Shown here: positions 26,135 through 35,422 of the stretch, piece by piece
Layout of the letters: each line of letters begins with the position of its first letter
Position numbering within the stretch: position 1 is the stretch's first letter
Assembly (NCBI RefSeq): GCF_030232585.1
Contig: NZ_JASPJX010000002.1
Location: 62,001-126,000 of the forward strand
Length of the DNA: 64,000 bases
Source of the DNA: Corynebacterium sp. MSK008
Lineage (GTDB): Bacteria; Actinomycetota; Actinomycetes; Mycobacteriales; Mycobacteriaceae
Direction: 5' to 3'
Translations under genes and position numbers: made by a program
Notes under the pieces: generated by a model
Databases searched by the model: none
What the model saw: only the letters and a program-made list of their open reading frames with translations
What the model was told of the DNA's origin: nothing

Positions 26135-26185
26135 ACATGGGCGGGGCACAATATTTCCCAATAGATCGAAGGACCCCGCCCATGT
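26135..26185 (+). promoter_or_regulatory. Perfect inverted repeat embedding the start codon of the next gene
   Basis: ACATGGGCGGGG (26135-26146) and CCCCGCCCATGT (26174-26185) are perfect 12-base inverted arms around a 27-base loop. The right arm contains the ATG (26182-26184) of the following gene, and the loop contains its Shine-Dalgarno AAGGA (26169-26173). As RNA the start codon would be paired; as DNA it could be an operator. Confidence 0.6.
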
Positions 26186-26619
26186 TTCTGAAGAAGTCCA
26201 ACAAGGACAAGATCAACCTGCGTCTCCCGTCCGCCGCGCTGCGCATCCCCACCGGCGCCCTGATCCTGAACTCCGGCCTGGGCAAGTTCCAGGTGGACAA
26301 GGAGGGTGCAGAAGGCCTGCGCGATATGGCTACCGACGGCATCCCGCAGCTCGGCCAGGTCGACGCCGAAACGTTCGCCACCGGCCTTGCCTCCGCTGAA
26401 ACCGCCCTCGGTGCGGCGCTTCTGTGCCCGCTGATCCCGAACCGCCTGGCCGGCTTGGGCCTGACCGCGTTCGGTGCCGGCCTGCTTTCCATGTACTTCG
26501 GTAACGACCAGTACACCGAGGACGACGGCATCCGCCCGTCCAGTGCAGGCCTTGCCATTGCGAAGGACTCCTGGCTCGTGGGCATCGGCCTGGCGTTGGC
26601 CGCCCTGCCGCGAAAGTAG
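26182..26619 (+). CDS. DoxX-like small membrane protein
   Basis: This 145-residue protein has three or four hydrophobic helices (LPSAALRIPTGALILNSGLG, ALGAALLCPLIPNRLAGLG, AFGAGLLSMYF and SWLVGIGLALAALP). The arrangement recalls DoxX/DUF-type quinone-related membrane proteins, but no catalytic motif is evident. ATG 26182 is chosen because AAGGA lies 8 bases upstream. The gene follows the YhgE gene by 53 bases, yet the gap holds an inverted repeat that includes the start codon, so it may be separately regulated. Confidence 0.75.
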   Translation: MFLKKSNKDKINLRLPSAALRIPTGALILNSGLGKFQVDKEGAEGLRDMATDGIPQLGQVDAETFATGLASAETALGAALLCPLIPNRLAGLGLTAFGAGLLSMYFGNDQYTEDDGIRPSSAGLAIAKDSWLVGIGLALAALPRK

Positions 26620-26712
26620 CCGCCACGCGCGCTGCCCACCCCGTGCCCGCCATGCAGGCGCCTGGCACGAGGTTTTCGCGTTCCTGGGTGGGTGGCGGTG
26701 GCACGGTGCTAG

Positions 26713-26799
26713 ATGCTTACCCCAGGATGCTTATTTATCGGGACTGTTGCGGGGTGGAGCCGGTGGTTCGTCGAGAAGTAAGCATCCTGGGGTAAGCAT
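26713..26799. repeat. Solitary paired inverted-motif element (ATGCTTA type)
   Basis: A 21-base arm at 26713-26733 (two ATGCTTA copies separated by CCCCAGG) is repeated as its exact reverse complement at 26779-26799, with a 45-base centre. Total 87 bases. It has the same design as the elements at 21738 and 51620 but an unrelated sequence. It lies between the DoxX-like gene and the convergent surface-protein gene. Confidence 0.8.
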
Positions 26800-26810
26800 G
26801 AGGCAAGAGT

Positions 26811-26841
26811 AATGCCCACCAGGGTGAACCTGGTGGGCATT
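26811..26841 (-). terminator. Hairpin downstream of the first giant surface-protein gene
   Basis: AATGCCCACCAGG (26811-26823) pairs with CCTGGTGGGCATT (26829-26841) around a 5-base loop, 15 bases past the stop of the minus-strand gene. A clear U tract is missing on the minus strand, so termination is likely but not certain. Confidence 0.6.
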
Positions 26842-26855
26842 AGCTCTTCGGGGGC

Positions 26856-29800
26856 TTAGTTCTCCTTGTTGGAGGAGCCTTCAGCCTGGTCCTCAGCCTT
26901 GTCGTTGGACTTGTTGTCCGACTTGCCGGAGGAGCCGTTCATCAGCGTCTCGCTGCCGGTCGCCTTGCCGAGCATGTAGGAGGAGGTGTACTCCTCCGCA
27001 CCGCAGGCGCGCATGACGCCGTCGACTGCCAGCAGACCCAGGGTGATAGCACCCAGGGCACCAGCTGCCATGCCGATCATCTGCGGGTTCTCGATGGAGA
27101 ACGCGCCCTGGATGCCAGCCGCGCGCTGTGCACGGTCCTCGTTGTAGATGCCCAGGCCCTGCTGGATACGGTTGTTCGCGTCCTGGATAGCCGCGTTGAT
27201 CTGCGCGGAGACACCCTCCAGGCCCGGGATCTGGACCTGGGACAGGATGCCCAGCGGGATAGCCAGCAGCAGCGGAGCGGTCAGGCCCACGATGCCGGCG
27301 ATGCACTTGCCGTCGAGCTCGGAGGAGCCCTTCTGCTCGACGCGGGTGCCGCTCTCAACGTTGACGTTGATCTCGATCTCGCGCTCGCCGTAGGCCTGTC
27401 CATCCGGACCGACCAGGAGGTAGGTCGCCTTGTAGGTGCCGTCCTCAAGGTCCTTGCGCGGAACCAGGGTGACGCCCTCGTCAGTGATCTTGACGTCCTC
27501 GAAGTACTCCTCGCCCTTGGTGAAGATGAGCTTGTCAACGTTCTCCGGGAAGGTGACGTTGACCGGGGAGTCGTTCTTGATGCTGGTGTCGATGACAATC
27601 GGCAGGTCGTTGTTCTCGCTGATCACATTGCCCTCGGCGGTGCGGGTGCCCTCCGGGTAGACGGCGTAGTAGATGGTGCGGACCAGGTCGCCGTTGGAGT
27701 TGCGCTCCTCGGCACGGACCACCTTGCCTGCGGAGCCCTTCTTCGCGGTCAGCTCGACGGAACCGCCGTTGTCCTTGAGGCCAACCAGGTCGTTGCCGCT
27801 AACAACGACAACCTTGTTGCCCTCGTCCAGCTTCTTCAGCTCCTTGGCGTCGCCCTCGATGAGGAAGTCGGTCTGCTGACGTGCACCGGTGGTCTTGGAT
27901 TCGACGACCTCCAGCTTGTAGCGGTTGATCTCCTCGCCCGCCTTGTTGTACTCGACAACAATGCCGGTCTCGCCGACCTTGTCAGCCCTCGGACGCAGGA
28001 CCCACTGGCCGTTCCTCTCCTCCGGTGCTTCGAACGCGTCAGCGCCCTTGATCACCTGGAACTTGTTCTCCTCCTTGACCAGGGTGGCCTGGAACTCGGT
28101 GGAGGTGGAGATCTTGTAGGAGAACAGGCCGTTGCGCTTCGGCTCGACCAGAGTGATCTCGTACTGTGCGTACGCGCCACGCTTGTCGCTGACCTGGATC
28201 AGGGCCTTGCCAGCCTTGTCCTTGCCGGTGACGATGATCTTGTCGCCGTCGCGCGTGACATCCACGAACTCCTCGCCCTCGAGGACCTCGACCTTCTCGC
28301 CGTCCTCAGACGCGATGGTGGCCTTGGCGTTCCAGCCCATGGTGGTGTTCTCCGGGGTCACCTCAGCGCTGCGGCCCGGGGTGATCTCGAAGGTGTAGCG
28401 CTCGAAGACGTAGCCGTCGTCGGAGACGTTCTCGATGACCAGGGTGCCCTTGGCGTCGCGCTTCGGGGTCACCTTGATCTCGGAGGCGTCCTTCTCCGGC
28501 TGCTCAGCCAGCAGGTCGCCGCCCTTGACGATGCGGAACTTGTTGCCGTAGAGCTTCAGCTCGTTATCCGCGGTGATGGTGTAGTCCATCTCGCGGACCG
28601 GGGACGGCTCGACGGTGTAGGTGTAGGTCTTGACCGGCAACGGCTTCTCGCCGTCGGGAGTCTTGGCGTACTCCACGACCTTGACGATGCGGGTCTCACC
28701 TTCCGGAACCGGCTTGAACTTCAGCTTGAGGTTGTCCTTGTCGCCGAGCTCGGAGCCGTCAGCGCCCTCGGTGAGGTACTCGCTGCCCTCGACGACCTCG
28801 AGCCAGTTGAAGTCCTTGGTGCCGCGGGAGATCTCGACGGTCGCGCGGTCGTTGACCTCGCGGTCGACGGCCTGGTTCTCAACATCTTGCTCAGACTGCG
28901 GCTCGATGTCGACGATCCAGACGGCGACCAAACGGCCGTTCTCGTCCTTGATGTGGACGGTCGCCTGACCACCATTCGGGTTGGTCGGGGTGACAACCCA
29001 GGTGTCGCCCTTCTTCTCAATCTTCGCCACGTCGTCGCCTGCGACGATCTCAGCGGTGTGGTTCTCGATGTACTTGATCTCGAGGGTGTCCGGAGTCTCG
29101 GACTTGTACTGGAGATCGCGCTGGGTGATGGTCGGGCCGGAGTTCTTATCCTCAATAAGCTTCAAGGTGTACTTGTACTCGAAGCCGTTCTCGTCGGTGA
29201 AGACGATCTCAACATCGCCGGTTGTGCCATCCTTCGGGGTGACAACCCAGACGTCGCCGTCCTTTTCGATGGTGACCATCTGGTCCCCGTTGCCCAGAAT
29301 CTTGTAGTCGCCGCCGCGGTACTCAATCTTTGCAGTGGAGGTGTTCAGGATCTCGCGGGTGACGTCGAACTTGGAGGTCTTGTTCTCCACGGTGACGATG
29401 TTCTCGCGAACCTCGCCGCTGTCCTCGGTGACGCGGACAATGACGTTACCGGTGTAGTTCTCACCGGCCTTGACGGTGACGGTGCCCTTCTCCTCGTCCT
29501 TGAGGATCTCAACCTCGCCGTGCTCCGGCTGGATGAGGTTGCCGTCCTTGTCGTAACCCAGACCCCAGTCGATGTCCTCGCCCGGCTTCCACGGGATGGT
29601 GGTGATGCGGTCCTCGCTACCAGCATTCAAGGTGTAGAAGAAGTTGTTCACCTTGACGTCGAGGGAATCCTGCACAGCAACGGTATCGGTGACCTTGATG
29701 CGGTAGATGTGCTGATTGCCCTTGTCATCGGTGATGAGGATCTCAACCTCACCCTCGCCCTCGAAGTCCTCGCGCGGGGTGATGACAAGCTTGCCGTCCT

Positions 29801-31082
29801 CAGAGCGCTCGACGATGACAATGTCGGAACCCTTGATGATCTCGAAGGTCCACTTGTTGCCGATCTTCTCCGGCAGCTCGATGACCTTGGACTTTTCGCC
29901 ATAGGTGAAGCCTGCGAAGTAGTAGTACTCCGAAACTTCCTTAACGCGCTCGTAGTACTTCTCAACGAAGTACTTCTCGACATCGGTGACCGTGGAGGTC
30001 GTAGTAGTCGGCTCCGGCGTGATCGTGGAGGTCACGGTCTCGGTCACGGCGGGGTTGGTGGAGGTGACGGTGGTGACCTGCTCCGGACGGGTCACGGTGG
30101 TGCCCGGCTCAGTGACGGTGGTGCCCGGCTGCGTCACGGTGGTGCCCGGCTCAGTGACGGTGGTGCCCGGCTGCGTCACGGTGGTAACGACCTCTTGCGG
30201 GCGGGTAACCGTGGTGGTTACTGCTGGCAGGGTAGAAGTAACCGTGGTGACAATCCGCTCCGTGGTCTTCGGCGTGGAAGTCTCCTCGCTCGGATCCGGC
30301 GTCGGCTTCGGGTTCGGATCCAGACCCGGCTGCGGGACCGGGATCAGGCGCTGGAAGGACTTGTGCGGAACGATGTTGAAGTCGTACTCCAGCGGCACAA
30401 GCACGGTGACGTACTCGCCCGGCTTGACGGTCTTAGCAATCTCGGCGTGGCGCTCTTCAAGCTTGTCAAGGTAGTAGCTCGGCTGACCCTTCGGCGCCTG
30501 GTGGTGCAAGATGCGGAAACCGGTAAGGTTCTCGAACTGGGTGTTGTGGAACTTAAGTACATCCTCGCGAGCCTGATTCAGGTAGCCCAGCTGGTTGGAC
30601 AGCAGGGCGCGCAGAATCGCGTTCTTGGCCTTGATGGCGTCTGCTTTGGAGCTGTCGCCCGCTGCGTAGGCTTTGTAGTCCTTCTGCAGTTCCTTCACCA
30701 CGTTGATGGCCGCGATGTGAACGTCTTTGCTGATGCGGTCACCATCGCCGACGCGACCGGACGCACCGGTGAGCTTCCGCACCTCGTAGTTACCGGTATC
30801 CCACGGGTTACCGAGACCCCAGTCGATGCACCAGCCCGGGCCGACACTGGACGGGAGCAGGTCGATCGCCTGGTCCTGCTTCACGGTTTGCTGAAGCATC
30901 TGGTCGTAGCGGGCCAGATCTGCGCCGCTGAGCTTCTCGTAGGCGCGGACGATCTGCTGGCTGGAGGTGTTCTCGTTTGCGGCTTCTGCGAGCGGAGCGG
31001 ATACGACCGCGCCCGTAGCCATAACACCAGTGACCATTGCGGTCATGATGCGCTTTTTCAGGTTTGCGTTATGCAACGTCAT
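26856..31082 (-). CDS. Giant cell-surface repeat protein (paralogue A)
   Basis: This 1408-residue protein has a signal peptide (about residues 1-34) and a unique N-terminal domain (about 35-245, with GPGWCIDWGLGNPWDTGNYEVRKL as its core). A Thr-rich stalk follows (about 262-365, TTVTEPG repeats), then an array of roughly ten 75-80-residue beta-type repeats. Each repeat tends to contain W-V-V-T-P-K, then G and a Y-tyrosine-ended strand (for example FEYKYTLKLIED). The C-terminal module has a Cys (GKCIAGIVGL), two hydrophobic segments and a polar Ser/Lys/Glu tail. It is probably a large adhesin or surface layer-like protein anchored in the outer envelope; no LPXTG is seen. It is paralogous to the next gene and shares its upstream DNA. 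The exact role is unknown. Confidence 0.85.
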   Translation of the reverse strand: MTLHNANLKKRIMTAMVTGVMATGAVVSAPLAEAANENTSSQQIVRAYEKLSGADLARYDQMLQQTVKQDQAIDLLPSSVGPGWCIDWGLGNPWDTGNYEVRKLTGASGRVGDGDRISKDVHIAAINVVKELQKDYKAYAAGDSSKADAIKAKNAILRALLSNQLGYLNQAREDVLKFHNTQFENLTGFRILHHQAPKGQPSYYLDKLEERHAEIAKTVKPGEYVTVLVPLEYDFNIVPHKSFQRLIPVPQPGLDPNPKPTPDPSEETSTPKTTERIVTTVTSTLPAVTTTVTRPQEVVTTVTQPGTTVTEPGTTVTQPGTTVTEPGTTVTRPEQVTTVTSTNPAVTETVTSTITPEPTTTTSTVTDVEKYFVEKYYERVKEVSEYYYFAGFTYGEKSKVIELPEKIGNKWTFEIIKGSDIVIVERSEDGKLVITPREDFEGEGEVEILITDDKGNQHIYRIKVTDTVAVQDSLDVKVNNFFYTLNAGSEDRITTIPWKPGEDIDWGLGYDKDGNLIQPEHGEVEILKDEEKGTVTVKAGENYTGNVIVRVTEDSGEVRENIVTVENKTSKFDVTREILNTSTAKIEYRGGDYKILGNGDQMVTIEKDGDVWVVTPKDGTTGDVEIVFTDENGFEYKYTLKLIEDKNSGPTITQRDLQYKSETPDTLEIKYIENHTAEIVAGDDVAKIEKKGDTWVVTPTNPNGGQATVHIKDENGRLVAVWIVDIEPQSEQDVENQAVDREVNDRATVEISRGTKDFNWLEVVEGSEYLTEGADGSELGDKDNLKLKFKPVPEGETRIVKVVEYAKTPDGEKPLPVKTYTYTVEPSPVREMDYTITADNELKLYGNKFRIVKGGDLLAEQPEKDASEIKVTPKRDAKGTLVIENVSDDGYVFERYTFEITPGRSAEVTPENTTMGWNAKATIASEDGEKVEVLEGEEFVDVTRDGDKIIVTGKDKAGKALIQVSDKRGAYAQYEITLVEPKRNGLFSYKISTSTEFQATLVKEENKFQVIKGADAFEAPEERNGQWVLRPRADKVGETGIVVEYNKAGEEINRYKLEVVESKTTGARQQTDFLIEGDAKELKKLDEGNKVVVVSGNDLVGLKDNGGSVELTAKKGSAGKVVRAEERNSNGDLVRTIYYAVYPEGTRTAEGNVISENNDLPIVIDTSIKNDSPVNVTFPENVDKLIFTKGEEYFEDVKITDEGVTLVPRKDLEDGTYKATYLLVGPDGQAYGEREIEINVNVESGTRVEQKGSSELDGKCIAGIVGLTAPLLLAIPLGILSQVQIPGLEGVSAQINAAIQDANNRIQQGLGIYNEDRAQRAAGIQGAFSIENPQMIGMAAGALGAITLGLLAVDGVMRACGAEEYTSSYMLGKATGSETLMNGSSGKSDNKSNDKAEDQAEGSSNKEN
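30091..30189 (-). repeat. 21-base tandem repeats coding for TTVTxPG
   Basis: Four near-identical 21-base units (30091-30174) and a partial fifth encode the heptads TTVTEPG and TTVTQPG in the stalk of the surface protein. The units alternate in pairs differing by a few bases. Copy number could change by slippage without a frameshift, altering stalk length. Confidence 0.85.
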
Positions 31083-31315
31083 AGTCCTTCAACGTCTAGG
31101 GAGATATTCGAAGCAGCCTGGAGAGTTCCTGAACACGGACCCCAAAACTGACAGACCCCTATTCAATCGCAATAAACCATCGAAAAGAAGTCCTTATCCC
31201 CACTGAAAGCCATAAAAGTCGAGATATTAAGACAAACCTCATATCCCCACCCCGCTGACCTCGATCTTTGTCCAACTTTTAAACACAAATAAATTGAGTG
31301 ATCTTCACCACAAAA
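31044..31315. repeat. 272-base direct repeat, copy 1 (upstream region plus start of paralogue A)
   Basis: This segment covers the first 13 codons of paralogue A and 233 bases upstream. It matches 35384-35655 without gaps and with only three differences (CCTCATATCCCC against CTTCATATCTCC, and AAACACAAAT against AAACGCAAAT). The coding regions beyond it are much more diverged, so this block has been homogenised or recently copied. It must contain the promoter and leader. It fills nearly all of the 317-base gap between the two genes. Confidence 0.9.
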
Positions 31316-31352
31316 ACACCGATTCTCCAAAAATGTGGTGCTGAAATGCCGA

Positions 31353-31381
31353 AAACCCGGTGCCGAGTTGGCACCGGGTTT
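31353..31381 (-). terminator. Terminator of the second giant surface-protein gene
   Basis: AAACCCGGTGCC (31353-31364) pairs with GGCACCGGGTTT (31370-31381) around a 5-base loop, 19 bases past the stop on the minus strand, followed there by TTTTCGG. Confidence 0.8.
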
Positions 31382-31399
31382 CCAGGTTAAAGGCAGGTT

Positions 31400-34300
31400 T
31401 TACTTGGCAGAATCCTGCTCATCGGCGGAGGAAGAGGAGGCCTTCTCATCCTCGTTGTTGTCAGCCTCAGTCTTGGACGGCTTGCCAGAGGAGCCGTACA
31501 TTAAGAAATCGCTGTCAATTGCCTTACCCAGCTGGTAGGAGGAGGTGGACTCCTCCTGGCCGCAGGCGCGCATGACCTGGTCGACAATCAGCAGGCCGAC
31601 GGTGATCGCGCCAAGGGCGCCGGCAGCTATGCCAAGCTGCTCGGTGTTGACACCCTGGAACGCGTTCTGGAAACCAGCTGCGCGCTGCGCGCGATCCTCG
31701 TTGTAGATGCCCAGGCCGCGCTGGACGCGGTCGTTGGCTTCACGCATAGCGTTGTTGATCTGCGCGGACACGCCCTCCAGGCCCGGGATCTGGACCTGGG
31801 AGAGGATGCCCACCGGGATGGCCAGCAGCAACGGTGCAGACAGACCGACCAGGGAGGCAATGCACTTGCCGTCCAGCTCGCTGGAGGAGCCCTGCTCCTG
31901 GACTGTCGTGTCCTGCTGGGTGATGTTGATAATCACCTTATCCTTGTCACTGATCTTGCCGTTCTCAACCGGAACCACCATGAGCTTGACGCCGCCGTCG
32001 AGGTGTGCACCCGGCAGGACGCGCAGCTTGCCGCCTTCGGTGACCTCGATCTCCTTGCCCGGCTCAAGACGCTTCTTCTTGGTGCAGTCCTCGTTGTAGC
32101 AGACGTAGACCTCGACGGAGTTCTCGCCGCCCTTGACGTTGATGTCGATGCCCTTGTCGGGGGTGCCCTTCCAGTCAAGCTGCGGCGGGGTCAGGCCCTC
32201 GGACGAGCGGGGGATCTCCATCTCAACCAGGCGGACCGGGTTGCCCTCGGAATCGCGCTCCTCGACCAGGATGGTGCCGTGCTTGTCCTCGGTCGGCTGG
32301 ATGAACAGCTGACCCTTGGAGTCCGGTGCCGCGTTGGTGATCAGGTCCTTGCCGCGGACGACGTGCAGGGTGTTGTTCTTACCCGGAACAATCTTGTCGT
32401 TGATGTCACGCTCGTAAACAACGCGCTCCTCAACGAACTTCAGCGGGGTCGGCTGCGCCACGATCTCGATCGTGTGGCGCTTGACCACCTTGCCGCTCTT
32501 GTCCACCTCGACCACGGTGACAGTCTTGCCAACGGAGTCCTTGCCCTTCGGGGTCAGGACCCACTTGCCGGTATTCTCGTCAAACACGACGTTGACGTGC
32601 TCCTCACCGTTCTCAACGCGAATCTCGTTCTTGTTGATGCGGGTGATGGTGAAGCTGCCGTCCTCGGTGAGCTTGAAGTTCTGCTCGCGGGACTCGGAGC
32701 TGCCACCCTTGCCGTTTGCGCCCGGGACAATGTCGATGTTGTAGATGACGTAGACGCCGCGGTCGTTCTTGACCTTGACCTGGGTTGTGCCCTCAGCGCC
32801 ATCCTTCGGGGTGACGACGATGGTGTTGCCGTCCTTGGTCACCTCAACGAGAGAATCGTCGGTGACCTCGTAGTCGGAGCCCTCCGGGAGGGTAAGCGTC
32901 AGCTTCGAAGAGCCTTCGAGCTTGATGTTCTCCTCGCGCGGGGTGGACGGGGTGACGTCGATGATCCAGCGGTGGAACGGCAGGCCGCGGGAGTTCAGGT
33001 TCTCGACGATGACCTGGCCCTCAGCCCCTTCCTTGAAGTACACCGTGCCGTTCTCGATGCGGTCGATGAGGTCCTCGCCCTTGACGATGCGCTGGTTCTT
33101 CACCGAGATGTTGAGCTCGTCCTTCGACTCAGCGTCAACCTGCTGCTCTTTAACGTCACCCTTGGTGACGTTAAGGGTCCACTCGGCGACGGTCTTGCCG
33201 TTCGGGGACTTCTCGGCAACGACAATCTTGCCCTCGAAGCCCGGGTTCGGCAGCACGCGGAACTTGCCGTCCTCGGTCTTGATCAGGGTGGCGTTGTCCT
33301 CGCCCTCGATGATCTCGAAGGTGTTGCCCTCGGTGCCCGGCTTAAACTGAGCGGTGTTGCGGTCCACGAGGTCCTGGGTGAACTTCGGAACCTCGTACTC
33401 GGTCTTATCTTCCGGCTTCGCAACGATGGTGTACACGCCGACCAGGACGCGGCCGTCCTTAGCGTTCTCGTCCGGAGCGTAGAGGTTGAAGATGCCGGTG
33501 CCGTTGACCTTGTTGTTGATCTTGAAGCCGCCGTCGGTCTTCACGATCTCCCAGTTGGCCTCGTCTCCGCCGGTCTGCTCGAGCTTCCAGTCCTTGCCGG
33601 CCTTGACGTCGACAGTCGTGCCCTCTTCGATGAGGTGGGTCTCAACGTCGACCAGGACGTTAGCGCCCGGCTTGATGTCCAGGGTGTAGGTGTAAGTGTT
33701 GCCGTCGGCGTCCACAGCCTTGAGTACAACCTTGCCCTCGGCGCCCGGCGTCGGAGTGATGATCCAGAAGCCGTCGCGCTTCTCAATGGACTCGATGAGG
33801 TCCTCGCCGGAGACGATCTCCGGCTTGTTCGGGATGTCCGCCTCAATGTCCAGCTTGTAGGAGTTGGCGTTACCGATCACGCGGGTCTGCGTGTACTTGT
33901 CGGAAGTGGCGTCGATGTTGAACTCGTAGACGTTCTTGTTGCCCGTCTTCTCGCCCTTGTCGTCCTTTTCAAACACCTCGATCTTGACGTTGCCCTTCAG
34001 CACGCCGTCGTTGATCTTGACGTTGAGCTTGCCATCCTTGACCTCGGTGGTGATCAAGCCCCCGCCGGAGACGATCTCGTAGTCCCAGCCGGCCGGGATG
34101 TCGATGCTCTGGTTCACGCCGGAAACGCCCACGTTGAAGTAGTGGTTGTTCACGGTGACCTCGCCGGTGGTCTCCACGGTGGTAGACTCGTTGACCACGT
34201 CGATGACGTACTCGTGGCGGTTGCCCTCGCTGTCCACGACAACGATGCGGACCTTTCCACTGCCTTTCTTCTTCGGAGTGATCTTGAGGATGGCGGTGCC

Positions 34301-35422
34301 GTCCTCGCGCACCTCCTTGGTCACCTCAACCAGGCCGTTGGAGCCGTCGACGAAGTCGATCTCCCAGGAGCCCAGATCCTTGACCTCGATCTCCTCGGAC
34401 TTCTCGCTAAAGCGGAAGTCGAAGGCGTAGGAGAAGTGGCGGAAGTAGCGCTCGACCACCTTGGTGGTGGTCTTCTCCTCACGCTGGGTGCTAGTGACGG
34501 TGGTGGACTCAACCTTGGTCTCCGGCGCAGCGGTGACGCTGGTGGTCTCGGTCACGGTCGGACCCGGCGCCACGGTGGTCGTGGTGGAGGTCGACGGCTT
34601 CGGCTCTTCCTTCACGTCCGGCTCGAAGCCCTCGAGACCAGGCTGCGCGATGGTGACGATACGCTGGTTGGTCGGCTCCTTGGACAGGTTCTCGTACACG
34701 TTGTAGGAACGCGGCAGCAGGATGGTGACGTACTCGCCATCCTTCACGTTCAGGCGGGAGGAAACGGCGTCGTTGAGAGCCAGGTAGTAGTTGGCCTGGC
34801 CGGTCTGCTCGAAGTAGCTCTTGCGCACCTCAAAGCCGGTCCACTGCAGGAACTGCTCCTTAGTCACCGGCTTGACGCCCGGAACGTGGACGTTTCGGTT
34901 GCCGCCAATCCAACCGCGCAGGGCGTTCAGGGTTTCCTTGTTGTTGGACAGCAGCGCCTGCAGTGCGGTGTTCTTGGCCTTCGCGTCGGCATACTTGCCC
35001 TGCTTCAGGTCCGTGAGCATCAGCTTGGTCAGGTTGATGGCTGCGCGTTCAATATCCTCGTCGATCTTGAGATTGCCGCCCATGTCGCCGTTGAAGCCGT
35101 AGAAGCCAGAGGTGCCGTCGAGCTTGCGTACCTCATATGCGGTGTTGGCCGTCGGGATAGCCAGGTGGGCGTCGATGCACCAACCCGGGCCGAACGGGGT
35201 CTGGTACTGGCCAGCCAGGCGGGCGTTGTCGTCCCACGCCTGCTGCTTGTTGTAGTCAACGACTGCCTGCTCCACAGCGGAGTCGAGGGCAGAGTACTGG
35301 CTAGTAATACGCACGTCTGCGTCTGCGGCGGGAGCGACAACGGCTGCGCCACCGAATGCGACTGCACCGGCAACCATCGTTGCCATGATGCGCTTTTTCA
35401 GGTTTGCGTTATGCAACGTCAT
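31400..35422 (-). CDS. Giant cell-surface repeat protein (paralogue B)
   Basis: This 1340-residue paralogue of the preceding protein has the same order of parts. The signal peptide begins with the identical MTLHNANLKKRIM. An N-terminal domain follows (about 35-255, GPGWCIDAHLAIPTANTAYEVRKL), a Thr/Val stalk (TTVAPGPTVTETTSVTAAP), and about ten beta-type repeats (WIITPTPGAEGKVVLKAV and similar). The C-terminal GKCIASLVGLSAPLLLAIPVGI module carries two hydrophobic segments and an acidic Ser-rich tail. The repeats are clearly related to but diverged from those of paralogue A, whereas the C-terminal module is highly conserved. It probably sits at the cell surface alongside, or alternating with, paralogue A. 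Confidence 0.85.
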   Translation of the reverse strand: MTLHNANLKKRIMATMVAGAVAFGGAAVVAPAADADVRITSQYSALDSAVEQAVVDYNKQQAWDDNARLAGQYQTPFGPGWCIDAHLAIPTANTAYEVRKLDGTSGFYGFNGDMGGNLKIDEDIERAAINLTKLMLTDLKQGKYADAKAKNTALQALLSNNKETLNALRGWIGGNRNVHVPGVKPVTKEQFLQWTGFEVRKSYFEQTGQANYYLALNDAVSSRLNVKDGEYVTILLPRSYNVYENLSKEPTNQRIVTIAQPGLEGFEPDVKEEPKPSTSTTTTVAPGPTVTETTSVTAAPETKVESTTVTSTQREEKTTTKVVERYFRHFSYAFDFRFSEKSEEIEVKDLGSWEIDFVDGSNGLVEVTKEVREDGTAILKITPKKKGSGKVRIVVVDSEGNRHEYVIDVVNESTTVETTGEVTVNNHYFNVGVSGVNQSIDIPAGWDYEIVSGGGLITTEVKDGKLNVKINDGVLKGNVKIEVFEKDDKGEKTGNKNVYEFNIDATSDKYTQTRVIGNANSYKLDIEADIPNKPEIVSGEDLIESIEKRDGFWIITPTPGAEGKVVLKAVDADGNTYTYTLDIKPGANVLVDVETHLIEEGTTVDVKAGKDWKLEQTGGDEANWEIVKTDGGFKINNKVNGTGIFNLYAPDENAKDGRVLVGVYTIVAKPEDKTEYEVPKFTQDLVDRNTAQFKPGTEGNTFEIIEGEDNATLIKTEDGKFRVLPNPGFEGKIVVAEKSPNGKTVAEWTLNVTKGDVKEQQVDAESKDELNISVKNQRIVKGEDLIDRIENGTVYFKEGAEGQVIVENLNSRGLPFHRWIIDVTPSTPREENIKLEGSSKLTLTLPEGSDYEVTDDSLVEVTKDGNTIVVTPKDGAEGTTQVKVKNDRGVYVIYNIDIVPGANGKGGSSESREQNFKLTEDGSFTITRINKNEIRVENGEEHVNVVFDENTGKWVLTPKGKDSVGKTVTVVEVDKSGKVVKRHTIEIVAQPTPLKFVEERVVYERDINDKIVPGKNNTLHVVRGKDLITNAAPDSKGQLFIQPTEDKHGTILVEERDSEGNPVRLVEMEIPRSSEGLTPPQLDWKGTPDKGIDINVKGGENSVEVYVCYNEDCTKKKRLEPGKEIEVTEGGKLRVLPGAHLDGGVKLMVVPVENGKISDKDKVIINITQQDTTVQEQGSSSELDGKCIASLVGLSAPLLLAIPVGILSQVQIPGLEGVSAQINNAMREANDRVQRGLGIYNEDRAQRAAGFQNAFQGVNTEQLGIAAGALGAITVGLLIVDQVMRACGQEESTSSYQLGKAIDSDFLMYGSSGKPSKTEADNNEDEKASSSSADEQDSAK

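Noticed and set aside
31280..31310. GlxR (CRP-type) site GTGAAGATCAC upstream of the surface-protein genes
   Set aside because: The half-sites are 3 bases apart instead of 6, so it does not fit TGTGA-N6-TCACA.
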